From JALYXI01 sp963795835 (lineage in GTDB: Bacteria; Acidobacteriota; Terriglobia; Bryobacterales; Bryobacteraceae): 64,000 nt of DNA. How positions within the stretch are numbered: the first letter of the stretch is position 1; each line of letters begins with the position of its first letter. Of the stretch, positions 20,155 to 30,790 are shown piece after piece. A program made the position numbers and the translations under genes. The stretch lies in contig CAWCJC010000010.1 of the NCBI GenBank assembly GCA_963795835.1, positions 28,331-92,330 on the forward strand, in the 5' to 3' direction. The notes beneath the pieces were generated by a model. The model had not been told where the DNA came from and did not search any database. It was given only the letters and a program-made list of their open reading frames with translations.

Positions 20155-23100
20155 ATGAAAGTCTTCCAGGTTATTGTTCTTCTTTTTGCCCTCGCTCTTG
20201 GTTGCGCCCATGCCCAGAGTCCTACGGGAACGGTCGCGGGTTCCGTTTCCGATTCCACCGGTGCACGGCTACCCGGCGCGGCTATTGAACTGAGGAATTT
20301 GGGTAATGGTGAGGTGCGCCCGACAACCAGCGGCAGTTCCGGCGAGTTTGTCTTTACCGCCGTGCCGGCCGGTCAATATGCGATCACCGCCCAGGCCAGC
20401 GGATTCAAACGTGAACAGAAAACCAATCTGTTGCTGGAAGTCAACCAGAATGCACGAGTGGATTTCTCTCTGCAGGTGGGGCAAATCACCGATTCAGTTG
20501 AAGTAAGCGCGGACACAACTCAGGTGGATACGCGCGATGTGCAATTGGGCGGCACCGTGGACAGCAGGCGGATTCGCGAACTGCCTTTAAACGGGCGCAA
20601 CGTTTACGACCTGATGGTGCTGATGCCGGGTGTGACCAACGTGAATACTTCCCTGACCGGCACGAACGACGCAAACAACATGAACGTCAACGGCGCCCGC
20701 GTTCGCGACAACAACTTTTATCTGGACGGGGCTTTCAACAACGCGCTTTTTCGAAATGGCGGGAACCAGGCGCCCAACCCGGATGCGGTGGAAGAATACC
20801 ATCTGATTACGTCGAACTTCGATGCCGAATACGGCCGACTGCCAGGGTCTGTCACCAATGTAATTACCCGCTCCGGCACGAATGCTTTTCATGGGAGCGC
20901 CTTCGAGTTTTTACGAAACGATACGTTCAACGCACGAAACTTTTTCCAAGCCAACGTGAGTGCGCTGAAGCGAAACCAGTTCGGATTTGCCTTGGGCGGG
21001 CCCGTGCGGCGCAACCGCACGTTCTTCTTCGCCTCTTACCAGGGGCTGCGACTGCGTACCGACAGCTTTATCAACGGCGGACTGGTGCCGACGGCGCAGC
21101 AGCGCGCCGGTGACTTTTCTGCTCTGCCAGCCGCGAAGTGGCCCATCGACCCGCAGACGGGGAAGGCTTTTCCGAACGGGATCATTCCAGCTGCCCGGCT
21201 TGATCCGGTGGCGCAGAAAATTCTGAGCACGCTGGTGCCGCTGCCGAACAACGCAAATGGAACTCTGAGCGCGACGGCGGGAGCACCGGTGAACGACGAT
21301 CAGGGCGTCGCAAAGGTGGACCATCAACTGACCTCTGCGAATAGGCTTTCGGTAACGCTGTTTCTGGACCGCAGCACGAGTTCATTGCCGTTCGCAAGTG
21401 CGTCGCAAGTGCCGGGCTGGGCCGCTTCCACCGCCCAGTACAAACAGAACAACGTAGTGGTGAGCGATCAATGGATTCTCTCGCCCACCACTCTTAGCCA
21501 GACGCGTTTCAATTACACGTTGAACGAGTACGGGAACCAAGCTTCGTCCGCGGTCACATGGGCCGATCTGGGCAGCAAGGTGGTGCAGGGCGCGCTGCCC
21601 GCGCGCACTCCACAGATATTCGTGAACGGCTACTGGCAAGCCGGGACGTTCGGCGACAACACACAGCCGCAGCGAAATTTCGGGTTGTCGGAAATGCTCT
21701 CCCTTGTGCGCGGGCCGCATACCTTAAAGTTTGGCGGCTCCTTGCTGTGGAACCACTTTCAGGAGACCGGCAATTGGCTGGGCGCGGGGCAGGTTCGTTT
21801 TAGCGGCGCCGCCACGAAGAATGCCCAAGCGGATTTCCTGTTGGGCATGGCCAATTCTTTTCGGCAGAACAGCGGACTGAATCGCGATTTTAAAGAGACT
21901 AACACCTCGCTTTTCGTGCAGGACGATTGGAAGATTTTACGGCGCTTGACCCTGAATCTGGGGCTTCGGTGGGAGTTGAACCCGCCCTATGTGAGCGCAG
22001 GAGGACAACTGGGCACCTTCCGCGCGGGAGTGCAGTCCACTCGCATCCCCTCCGCGCCCCTCGGCCTTGCAATTCCCCGGCGACAAAGGCATCCCTGACG
22101 GCGTGGCTCCCACTATTTACACCAACTTCGCGCCACGTCTGGGCGCCGCCTGGGACGTATTCGGGAACGGCAGGACGGCAGTTCGGGCCGGTTACGGATT
22201 CTTCTATGCCGTTGGGATGGTGAACCTTACTTCAAACTTACAGAACCAGCCGTTCATCGCGGATATCACGCTGAACAGCACGCCGAACCTGGTGGACCCG
22301 TGGGCGGGACATAGCCCGTACCCTTATACGTTCAACTCCGCCAGCCCAGTGTTCGTACTTCCCTTGAGCGCCAATTACCTTGGCGAGAATTCCGGTTCGC
22401 CCTACGTGCAGCAGTACAACTTTGCGGTGCAGCAGCAATTGGGAAGCGTGATGAACGTGCAGGCGGCTTACGTCGGTAATGTTTCGCGTAAGTTGTATTT
22501 GCAGCGGGATGCCAATGCTCCGGTTTACCTACCCGGCGCTTCCACTACGGCTAATGTCAACAGCCGGCGACCGTATCTGCCGGGCACATTCGGGCCGATC
22601 TATGAGACGGAGACCGCCGCCAACGCCAGCTACAATTCATTCCAGTTGACGTTTACGCGGCGGTTCGCGCACGGCCTTTCGCTGCTGGCGAACTATACGT
22701 TTTCAAAGTCGATCGATACGTTGTCCGACGATCCGACAGGCGTTTCGAATGTATCCTTCGTGAACTCGAATAATTTTGCCTTGGACAGGGCAGTTTCGAG
22801 TTTCAACACGCCGCACGTTTTTTCGCTTTCGTGGGTTTACGAAGTTCCGCGGGTGCGGCGCGGCGGATGGCTTGCCCGGCAGGTTACCGGAGGATGGCAA
22901 CTGAATGCGATTCTTACGGCGCGGAGCGGGCAGCCCGTGAATATTACGTCCGGGACGGATACGAATCTCGATGGCAATACTAACGACCGTCCGGACGCGG
23001 TTGGGAATCCGAAGCTGGGCGGCGACAGGAGCCGCGCTCAGGCGATTGCTCAGTTCTTCAACACAGCGGCGTTCGTTCCCACGGCGTCGCTGTACGGAAG

Positions 23101-23335
23101 CGCGGGGCGCAATATCTTGTACGGGCCGGGCTCTGTGAATTGGGATGCCGCGGCTTTCAAACAGTTCCGTATTCATGAAAGTCATCAGGTGCAATTGCGC
23201 GGGGAGTTTTTCAATGCACTAAACCAGGTGAATTTTGGTAACCCGAACGGCACCTTGAGCAGCCCGAACTTCGGCAAGATTACAAGCGCCGGAGCACCGC
23301 GGATCCTGCAGTTCAGCGCGAAATATTTGTTCTAA
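20155..23335 (+). CDS. TonB-dependent receptor with carboxypeptidase-regulatory-like domain (one frameshift)
   Basis: A signal peptide (about 1-20) is followed by a CarboxypepD_reg-like domain (GTVAGSVSDSTGARLPGA at about 24-41), then a plug-like region with DTRDVQLGGTVDSRRIRELP and LPLNGRNVYDLMVLMPG, and a long outer-membrane barrel ending in the aromatic residue of LQFSAKYLF. This is the usual large acidobacterial TonB receptor (often called Oar-like), thought to import glycans or other large nutrients. The frame breaks near 22065: removing one T from the TT at 22065-22066 joins PSAPLGL to QFPGDKGIPDG and gives 1,059 residues, a normal length. Substrate is not shown by neighbours. Confidence 0.9.
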
Positions 23336-23599
23336 AGGGGTGCTCTGTTAAGGGAGCACTCGTGTTCAATCAGAAAACCAGTTTGAGCGCGAACTGGATG
23401 CGGCGGGTCTCTCCGGCGGTGGCCTTCCGGTATTTGTGGGCCAATTCGCCGCGGTGCAATTTATGCAACAAGGAAGGCCTCCCGGCGTCGCCGTTCCGCA
23501 GCGACGACTTGTCACATCAAGCCAGTTTTCGCCTTGCTCATAACGCTCCGGGCACTCTCAGCTTCGGCGGCGGAACCGATAGCCCAAGAACATTTCACG
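23336..23599. other. Intergenic region between TonB receptor and glycosyltransferase
   Basis: The stretch between the receptor stop and the facing glycosyltransferase stop holds no complete gene. GTGCTC at 23340-23345 and GAGCAC at 23354-23359 form a short inverted repeat, without a T run. The minus strand near 23370 looks like the end of another TonB receptor and is listed separately. Confidence 0.5.
23370..23423 (-). pseudogene. C-terminal remnant of a TonB-dependent receptor
   Basis: On the minus strand the 17 codons before a TGA at 23370-23372 read ATAGETRRIQFALKLVF. This closely resembles the final beta strand of acidobacterial TonB receptors, which end in R-x-I/L-Q-F-x-L-K-(aromatic)F. 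Upstream codons no longer fit a barrel and contain stops. It is probably the last trace of a third receptor on the opposite strand to the intact one. The call rests on a short match. Confidence 0.4.
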
Positions 23600-24839
23600 T
23601 TAACCATCCATCAGCGCATCCAGGATTTCGGCTGCCTCTGAGGCGCCGCCAGAGTGGCCTATAGCATCTCGTAGCCTGAGGGCAGCGGCTTTGAAGCGCG
23701 CATCGCTTAAGAGTGACAGAATGGCCGCTTTCACCTTGGCCGCTGAGCGATGTCCTGAATTCAGGACGAGACCGCAGCCATGCCACTGGAGGCGCGAACT
23801 GACGCCGAACTGGTCCCCGGCGATGGGCATGGCCAGGAGGGGAAGACCGAGGCTCAGCGCCTCCATCGTGGTATTCAGGCCCGCATGCGTGATGGCCATG
23901 GTGGAACGCGCCAACAGCTCGCGCTGGGGCGCATACGGAACCAATACGGTGCTTGCCGGAAACGCAGCCATGTTCACTCGTAATTGGCAAACCTCCTAGC
24001 GAGACAACCAGTTGCACCGGCAATTCCGAACACACCTCCGCCACAGTGAGCATGTCGCTCAGGCGATTGCCGAACGTGGTTCCAAAAGAAGCATAGATCA
24101 GAGGCGATCCGTTTAATCGCTCATAGGGGAAAGAGACAGCTTCCAAGGATTGCCTGTGAAACGGACCGACATAATGCAGGTTCGGCGGTGGAAGTTTCCG
24201 GGGAAAGTCGAAGGCTTTTACTAGCTGCGTGATCTGCGCCGTTTTCGAAAATGAATCGTCCGGCTTGTAGTAAGGCTTCAGATTGACCCGGCTCCGATGA
24301 ACATTAAGAACTTGATTGACACCTCTCATGACCAGGTTTCTGGCTTTGTAAGCGAAGCGATTTCGAGTTTCCGCCAGATAGCTCGCCGAGTAACTCCAGG
24401 GGAAGAATCCCGGAGGGACGTCCGCAGCTTCATTGAGCGGAAGTGAGGCGCAGATGGAGGCGTAAGGGAGTTGTGCAAGATCAGCAGCGGTCGCCGCTCC
24501 GGGTTCCTCTTGATCGGCAAGAACAAAATCGATTCGGTGCTCTTGCAAGGCATTTGGAAGCTCCGAGCACAACAATTGAGCCATCGATTTCATGTACTCG
24601 ACCGTGGCCGAAACCGGAAGTGTTCCCTGCTTTGCACGATCAAAATACCGTTCGACAGGATCTTCCTGTCCGTTGCCAATGACTTGGAAGGAAATGTCCG
24701 GCGCGCGTAGTTGTTGCGCCTGAAACCGTGTTCCGAAAAGCAAGAAATTATGACCGCGCTTTTTCAGCTCGCGGCCAATTGCGCACATTGCCATTTGATG
24801 GCTAGCGCCGGCATTCGCAAACGCGCCGACTTGTTTCAT
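23600..24839 (-). CDS. UGT/MGT-like glycosyltransferase (one frameshift)
   Basis: A GT-B fold glycosyltransferase of the GT1 type. The N-terminal part begins MKQVGAFANAGASHQMAMCAIG, and the middle has NLHYVGPFHRQSLEAVSFP and SPLIYASFGTTFGNRL. The C-terminal signature is THAGLNTTMEALSLGLPLLA followed by MPIAGDQF, the nucleotide-sugar binding motif of this family. The frame breaks near 23990; removing one T of the coding-strand TTT (23989-23991) joins it and gives 412 residues. I choose the ATG at 24839 because it opens with the normal first strand; an upstream ATG at 24947 would add 36 residues. It may glycosylate a lipid or small metabolite; acceptor unknown. Confidence 0.85.
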
Positions 24840-24981
24840 GCAATTTCGAAGTATACACGCCAGCCGTTTGCTTTTTGGCGCGAGATTGATAAAGAAAACA
24901 TGGGAAACGCCGGATAGGGTACCCTTACCGATGTGCTGGAGGTCCAAATCCAGCCTGTATAAGATTTTTTGAGGCGGATTG

Positions 24982-27690
24982 ATGATGAACGTTCACATGA
25001 AGAAGTTCTTGCCCTTGCTGCTCGCCGTCGCTGCGTCCGCGCAGGTCAATTTTAGGGATTCACATTTTGCGAAAACGGCGGGGGATGACAACCCTTTGCA
25101 GCGCATCGGTGCCGATAACGAAAACCGCGCGTTGCCTGCTGATTCGGTGGGCGTGGCGCAACAGCAAGCGGCTTACCAGTCTTTCCTGCTGCTCTCGAAA
25201 TTGCCAGGCGGCAAGAAGAGTAACTGGCAGGAGGTTGGCCCGACCACCCCAATCGCGCCCGGCCCGGTTACATACACCGGCCGGCAAACGATGAATTCGG
25301 GTCGCGTTACCGCAGTGGCCGTATCTCCGAACTGTCATGCAGGCGATTGTAAGATCCTGGTGGGCGCCGCGGGGGGCGGTATTTGGGAGGCCGACAACGC
25401 CCTCGCTCAGCGCCTGAATTGGGAGCCTTCGAGTACTGGCATTCCCTTCAACGCCATCGGGTCCATCCTCTTCGACCCCACCGATTCAAAGGGCCGCACC
25501 ATCTACGTGGGCACAGGCGAACCGAACGGATCGAGCGATTCAGAAGCAGGCATAGGCCTTTACAAGTCTTCAGATTTTGGCAAGTCATGGAACCTGGTGC
25601 CCGGCAGCGTGGCCGCGGCGCAGGGGCGCTCAATTGCAGCAATCGCGGTTGACCCCGTAAATGCAATGCATATACTGATCGGCACAGCGGTCGCGCGGCA
25701 CGGTTCTTCATCCGTGAACGGCGGGCGGTTCACGCCCCCGGGCGCTCCGCCGATCGGCCTTTACGAGTCCGTTGATGGCGGAGCGAGTTTTACGAAAGTC
25801 TTCAGTGTCCCTTCGGATACGGTCAACACTACTTCACCCAGCGGCAGCGACTTTTTCCGCGGTGGCATTAGCAAAATTGAGACCGATCGCCTGGGCCTGA
25901 ACTCTGGCGACCCGACCCGTTTCTATTTCTCCGTCTTCGACTACGGCCTGTACCGATCCAAATCGGGCGGGGGCTTCGAGCAGGTATTTGTGTCCGCGGG
26001 CGGCGGCCTGGTGGCGTACTCGGCATCCGCGCGCACCGAGTTTGCCCTGGCGCCGAACGGCAATAAACTTCGCATTTACCTGGGCGACAACCAGGACACG
26101 GTCACCGACTTTTACCGCGTCGATGACGCGGGCAATACTTCGGCCGCGACACTGACCAATGGTGTCACGAATCCCGGCTGGACCAAGCTGTCCAATCCAA
26201 CGCCGGGCACGCCCGGGTTTGGATCTTACAACTTCTGCCAGGGCCAGTGCTCGTACGACATGTTCGTGGCTTCGCCCCCCGGCCATCCTGACACCGTGTG
26301 GCTCGGCGGCTCGATGCAATACGACGAGATCTTCACGGCTCACCAGCCCTCTAATGGCCGTGCCGTGCAGCGCTCCACCGACGCCGGAGTCCATTTCACC
26401 GACATGACCAACGACACGCAGTCGCCGCCGCTCGGGATGCATCCCGATCAGCATGCGATCGCGTTCGCCGGATCCAATCCGGACGTGGCGTTTATCGGCT
26501 CAGACGGAGGCATGGTGCGCACGAGCGGCGTGTTTGCGGACGCCTCCGCAAGTTGCGCAAGCCGCGGCCTTTCGCTCGCCGCTCTGTCCGACTGCCAGAT
26601 GTGGCTGAAAGCCATTCCAACGACGATTTACAGCCTGAACGACGGCCTCGCCACTTTGCAGTTTCAGAGCCTTTCGGTAAACGCGTTAGACCCGCTCAAT
26701 GACATTATGGGCGGCACTCAGGACAATGGTACCTGGTCCTACGACGGCAAAGGCAAAGGTAGTTGGCTGGAGTCAGTGGGAGGCGACGGTGGCCAGTCCG
26801 GCTTCAATCCGGTGTACCCGAATATTCGGATGCATTCTTATTACTCCGCACAGCATGATGTAAACTTCAACGGCTCTAACCCCCTAGGCTGGGACTGGAT
26901 ATCCGACCCGCTTCTTGCAAGCGGCGAAGCGGCTTCGTTTTATGTTCCGCTGATTAACGATCCCAAAGTGGCCGGGACTTGGTTTGTCGGGCTGCAGCAC
27001 GTATGGCGCACGCTCGATAATGGCGGCTCTCAAACTTACCTCGATGCGGTCTGTAATGAGTTTTCCGGCACTTTCGCAAGCCCCTGCGGTGATTGGAAGA
27101 CGATCGGTGGGGACCTCACGGGTCGGTGAACAGGCGCCACGAAAGGTGGCGGCTACGTCGTCGCCATCGCGCGCGCCACGAGCGACACCAAAACCTTGTG
27201 GGCGGGCACTCGCATCGGCCGCCTCTTTGTTTCAAAGAACGCGGACGCCAGCACCCCCGGTTCCGTAACCTTCACGCGCATAGACACAGCGAATCAGCCG
27301 AACCGGTTTATCAGCGGCATTGCGGTGGATCCGGCCAACCCGAATCACGCGTTCGTGTCTTTCTCCGGCTACAGCGCCTACACGCCCACCACGCCCGGGC
27401 ACGTCTTCGAGGTGACATACAACCCGACAACCTTGGGGGTCACATGGAAAGACCTTAGCTACAACATCGGCGATCAGCCGGTAACAGGGATCGCACTCGA
27501 CAGCGCTACAGGCGAGTTGTTCATCTCCACCGACTTTGGCGTTGCGATGCTGCGGGCCGGGGTGTGGACACCGGCCGCGGGCAGCCTGCCTCCCGTCGCG
27601 GTCTACGGCTTGACCATTGACGTAAACGGGCGCGTCCTCTACGCTGCTACTCACGGCCGGGGTGCCTGGAAGCTGGATCTCTCGAAATAA
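24982..27690 (+). CDS. Secreted beta-propeller (BNR/sortilin-type) protein with an in-frame stop
   Basis: A signal peptide (MKKFLPLLLAVAASAQ, about residues 6-21) precedes a long protein with repeated motifs of the BNR type, such as LYKSSDFGKSW, LYESVDGGASF and VQRSTDAGVHF, typical of sortilin-like or glycosyl-hydrolase BNR propellers. The frame is one continuous run to 27690 except for a TGA at 27127-27129. Translation resumes in the same frame with TGATKGGGYVVAIARATSD and the family-typical end GVAMLRAGVWTPA...LYAATHGRGAWKL. No frameshift is involved, so this is a nonsense base change, a sequence error or a true truncation. Function is not known; such proteins are secreted and may bind or cut polymers. 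Confidence 0.75.
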
Positions 27691-27726
27691 CGGCAACGAA
27701 CAATTCAGTGTCGATTTATTGGCCGG

Positions 27727-29463
27727 TCATGCCGCCGGCGCCGGCCCATAAGCCCGCAAAACATCGTTTACACTGATGATTCCGCGCAGCGTGGAAATAT
27801 CCGCGCGATCCACAACCGGGAGGGATTTCAGACCCGATTGGCCCATTCGCTCGATGGCCAACTCAATCGGGTGGTCGGGATGAACGTGCGGATAGGCCTC
27901 GCTACGGGCGGCCAGATCGCCGATCGAGATTTTGCCTTGGCCTGCGCCGAGAGCTTTCCTGACGGACGCGACGGGCACAACTCCCACCAGTTTGTCGCCA
28001 TCCGCAACCAGGAACAAATCCCCAGGCGTTTCCTCGGGCAACTCGCTCAAAAGCGTACCTGCGGCAACCAGGGTGGGGTCGGCCCTCATTGCCATGAGCA
28101 CGGTCCGGGAACGGGAGCCGCTTGGCGTCCGATGTTCTTGAAGGTGAACGCCATCCTGCTCCGCAAGCGCAATATAAATACTTTTCTTCTGCAGATGAGA
28201 AGCGATGATGTAACTGGTCATGTTCGCAATCATCAAAGGAACAAGGATGGAATAGTCGCGGGTTAATTCGAAAATCATGAACACAGAGGTCATGGGAGTG
28301 CGGATGATGCCGGCAAAGGCCGCGCCCATGCCCACCAGTGCGTAGGCCCCCGGGGTGGCGGTAGACCCCGGCAGGAGGGCGTGCGCCGCGCTACCCACAG
28401 CCCCGCCGAGCATGGCTCCGAAGAACAGGCTGGGTCCAAAGATTCCGCCCGCATTCCCGGAACCGTAGCAAACCGCGGTTGCAATCAGTTTCAAAGGAAT
28501 CAGAAGAAGGACGATGCGCAAGGCGATGTCGCCGTTGAGCACCTGGTCCACATAGTCGTAGCCAACACCCAGAACTTGCGGCAGGAACATGCCAAGCGCT
28601 CCCACCAAAATGCCCCCGGCAATGGGTTGGAAAGGACGTGTTGCGGCGGGGAGCCCAGCGAAGAATTGCCGGATGTGAAGAACCGACTTCACAAAAACCG
28701 TCGACAGAAGGCCGCCGGCTACTCCGAGGAAGGCATAGATCAGCAATTCGCCGAAATTCACTAACTGATAGCCGGGCACGTGAAACAGGGCATTGTCGCC
28801 CAGGAAGGTCTGCAACACCGCCCATGAGGTGACCGAACCGATTACGATCAACCCGAGCACCGGCGCGTGCAGATTACCGACCACCTCCTCCAAGGTGAAG
28901 AGCACGGCGGCAATGGGCGTGTTGAACGCTGCCGCAACCGCAGCGGCGGCCCCCACGGGAATCAGTTGCCGGAGCCTTGCCGGGCCCAGGCCCAGTTTCC
29001 TCCCCAAAACCGAGGCGATGCCCCCGCCGATCTGCACCGAGGGACCTTCTCGCCCGAGTGCAATCCCCGAAGCCAGAGACGCGGATGAAACAAAGAATCT
29101 TCCCAGGACAGTTCGCAAGGTAATGCGACCGCCATGCAACTCCATGGCGCCACGCGTTTGCGGAATGCCGCTGCCACGCGCTTCGGGAAAGTACTTCGAA
29201 AGAAGCCAGCCCGATACAAGCGCGCCGATTGTGGGTACGATCAGTCTGCGCCAAACCGCTCCGCTCGCAGGATACATCCGAGAGCCAAGACGTTCGGTCA
29301 AGAGGATGAATCCCACCACAGCGAGTCCAGTGAGAACGCCGATCATTACTGCCAGAACAACAAGAAACTGCTCCTCTCGCGTTCGCAGCGTGCGAACCCA
29401 ATTGAAGCCAGAGGAGAGGAAGCCAGTGACGCGATTGGTTCGCAAGTTTTCAGCGTGATCCAT
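27727..29463 (-). CDS. CLC-family chloride channel or H+/Cl- antiporter with CBS domains
   Basis: A 578-residue protein with the three CLC selectivity motifs: GSGIP (97-101), GREGP (137-141, gating Glu139) and GIFGPSLF. A Glu-Glu pair in VLFTLEEVVG corresponds to the internal proton glutamate of E. coli ClcA, so the protein may be an H+/Cl- exchanger rather than a channel. The C-terminal 150 residues form two CBS-like domains (about 440-575; for example LFLVADGDKLVGVVPVASV and LKSLPVVDRADISTLRGIIS), which often sense adenosyl nucleotides. It is convergent with the beta-propeller gene, 36 bases away. Confidence 0.93.
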   Translation of the reverse strand: MDHAENLRTNRVTGFLSSGFNWVRTLRTREEQFLVVLAVMIGVLTGLAVVGFILLTERLGSRMYPASGAVWRRLIVPTIGALVSGWLLSKYFPEARGSGIPQTRGAMELHGGRITLRTVLGRFFVSSASLASGIALGREGPSVQIGGGIASVLGRKLGLGPARLRQLIPVGAAAAVAAAFNTPIAAVLFTLEEVVGNLHAPVLGLIVIGSVTSWAVLQTFLGDNALFHVPGYQLVNFGELLIYAFLGVAGGLLSTVFVKSVLHIRQFFAGLPAATRPFQPIAGGILVGALGMFLPQVLGVGYDYVDQVLNGDIALRIVLLLIPLKLIATAVCYGSGNAGGIFGPSLFFGAMLGGAVGSAAHALLPGSTATPGAYALVGMGAAFAGIIRTPMTSVFMIFELTRDYSILVPLMIANMTSYIIASHLQKKSIYIALAEQDGVHLQEHRTPSGSRSRTVLMAMRADPTLVAAGTLLSELPEETPGDLFLVADGDKLVGVVPVASVRKALGAGQGKISIGDLAARSEAYPHVHPDHPIELAIERMGQSGLKSLPVVDRADISTLRGIISVNDVLRAYGPAPAA

Positions 29464-29512
29464 TTAAGCTTTTGGGGGCAGTACCATTGTCGAACGGCGC
29501 TATCGTAAAGTC

Positions 29513-30661
29513 ATGTCGGCCCAGATCAAGGGCGGGAACGCCTCAAGCGTTCCGCCTCCAGCTGCAGCACGTACGATCCAAGTGTTGGGGACCGTTCTTG
29601 CTCTCGCGATCTTTCTTGCGGCTGCGGACGCGGCTCTGGTGCGGTTTGGAGCTTCAGAAAGAAAAGCCGCGGCCACAGAGTTGTACAGCCGCGCGCAAAA
29701 ACTGTACTCCGCCGGCGATTATTCCAGTTCGCTTGACTTATACCGACAGGCCCGCAATGAGGAAAGAAAGAATTTCACGTACCAGGTTGCGTTGATTCGA
29801 GCACTGGAACACTCCGAACACGTGGAAGAAGCCGAGGCGGAAGCAACGCGCCTGATCGCGGAGCATCCGACTGATGGTTATGCAAACCTGGTTATGGCGC
29901 GCCTGCTTGCTTTTGATAAACGATTCAGCGAGGCTGCCTGGTTCTACCATCGCGCGCTGTACGGGAGCTGGTCGGGCTCCGATTCCCAAAGGACACGTGT
30001 TCGCCTGGAACTGGCGGACATGCTTTCAACCCAGGGACTGAAGGAGCAAGTTGTCGCGGAAGTCCTGCTGCTGCTCAATGAGGCTGGGGCCGGTGATGCC
30101 GAAATTCGCAGGCGTTCCGCAGATTTGCTGCTTAAATCGGGCGCATGGAGCCGCGCTGCATCCGTGTACGACGAGCTTGCCGCAAGCTTTCCCAACGATC
30201 CCGAGGTGCACGCGGGATATGGACAGGCTTTGTTTGGAAATCGGGAATACCGCCGCGCTCGCGCCGAATTGGCTCTCGCCGTGCGTCTCGGCGAATCAAA
30301 GGACGAGATCCGACGCAAACTGGAAACTTCCCGAGCCGTTCTCGATCTGGACCCTCATGCCCGGGGAGTGAGTTCAGGGGAACTGGAGCGCCGCCGGCTG
30401 GTGCTGTTGAATGATGTTCTTGAAATTGCGACGGCGTGCGGTGCCGATCCAGCTTCGCCGACACTTGTAGCGGCTCGCGAGCTCACCGCGAGGCGCCGCA
30501 AGGAGCGCGCGGAACCCGAGGATGAGTTCGATGTGGCCGAGGGGGCGTGGAAGAGCCTGCCGGAAGGCTGCAAAAAGGGTCCGAAGGCGGAGGCAATCTC
30601 CATTCTTTTCGCTGCATCTCCAGCTTCACCTCCTGTTACAGGAACTCATCTGATTGAGTAA
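29513..30661 (+). CDS. TPR-repeat membrane-anchored protein
   Basis: A 382-residue protein with one N-terminal membrane helix (about 22-45) and a helical repeat region from about 52 to 270. TPR-type units are visible in ATELYSRAQKLYSAGDYSSS, YANLVMARLLAFDKRFSEAA and VHAGYGQALFGNREYRRARA. The tail is charged and low in structure. It may be a scaffold in the periplasm; partner unknown. It is divergent from the CLC gene, 49 bases away, and followed by 129 bases without a gene. Confidence 0.8.
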   Translation: MSAQIKGGNASSVPPPAAARTIQVLGTVLALAIFLAAADAALVRFGASERKAAATELYSRAQKLYSAGDYSSSLDLYRQARNEERKNFTYQVALIRALEHSEHVEEAEAEATRLIAEHPTDGYANLVMARLLAFDKRFSEAAWFYHRALYGSWSGSDSQRTRVRLELADMLSTQGLKEQVVAEVLLLLNEAGAGDAEIRRRSADLLLKSGAWSRAASVYDELAASFPNDPEVHAGYGQALFGNREYRRARAELALAVRLGESKDEIRRKLETSRAVLDLDPHARGVSSGELERRRLVLLNDVLEIATACGADPASPTLVAARELTARRRKERAEPEDEFDVAEGAWKSLPEGCKKGPKAEAISILFAASPASPPVTGTHLIE

Positions 30662-30790
30662 CAAGTTGTCTCCAAGGAGATCTTTATCAACAAGCATCGT
30701 GCCTTGTTCGTACCGCTCTATTGAACGTTCGAACTTCTCCGGCGCGCGGCAGCGTTGACTCGCCATCGCGCGGGCATTCAGTATCACCAA

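Noticed and set aside
27127..27129. Selenocysteine read-through of the TGA in the BNR protein
   Set aside because: The family has no selenoprotein members that I know, and no SECIS-like hairpin was seen after the stop.
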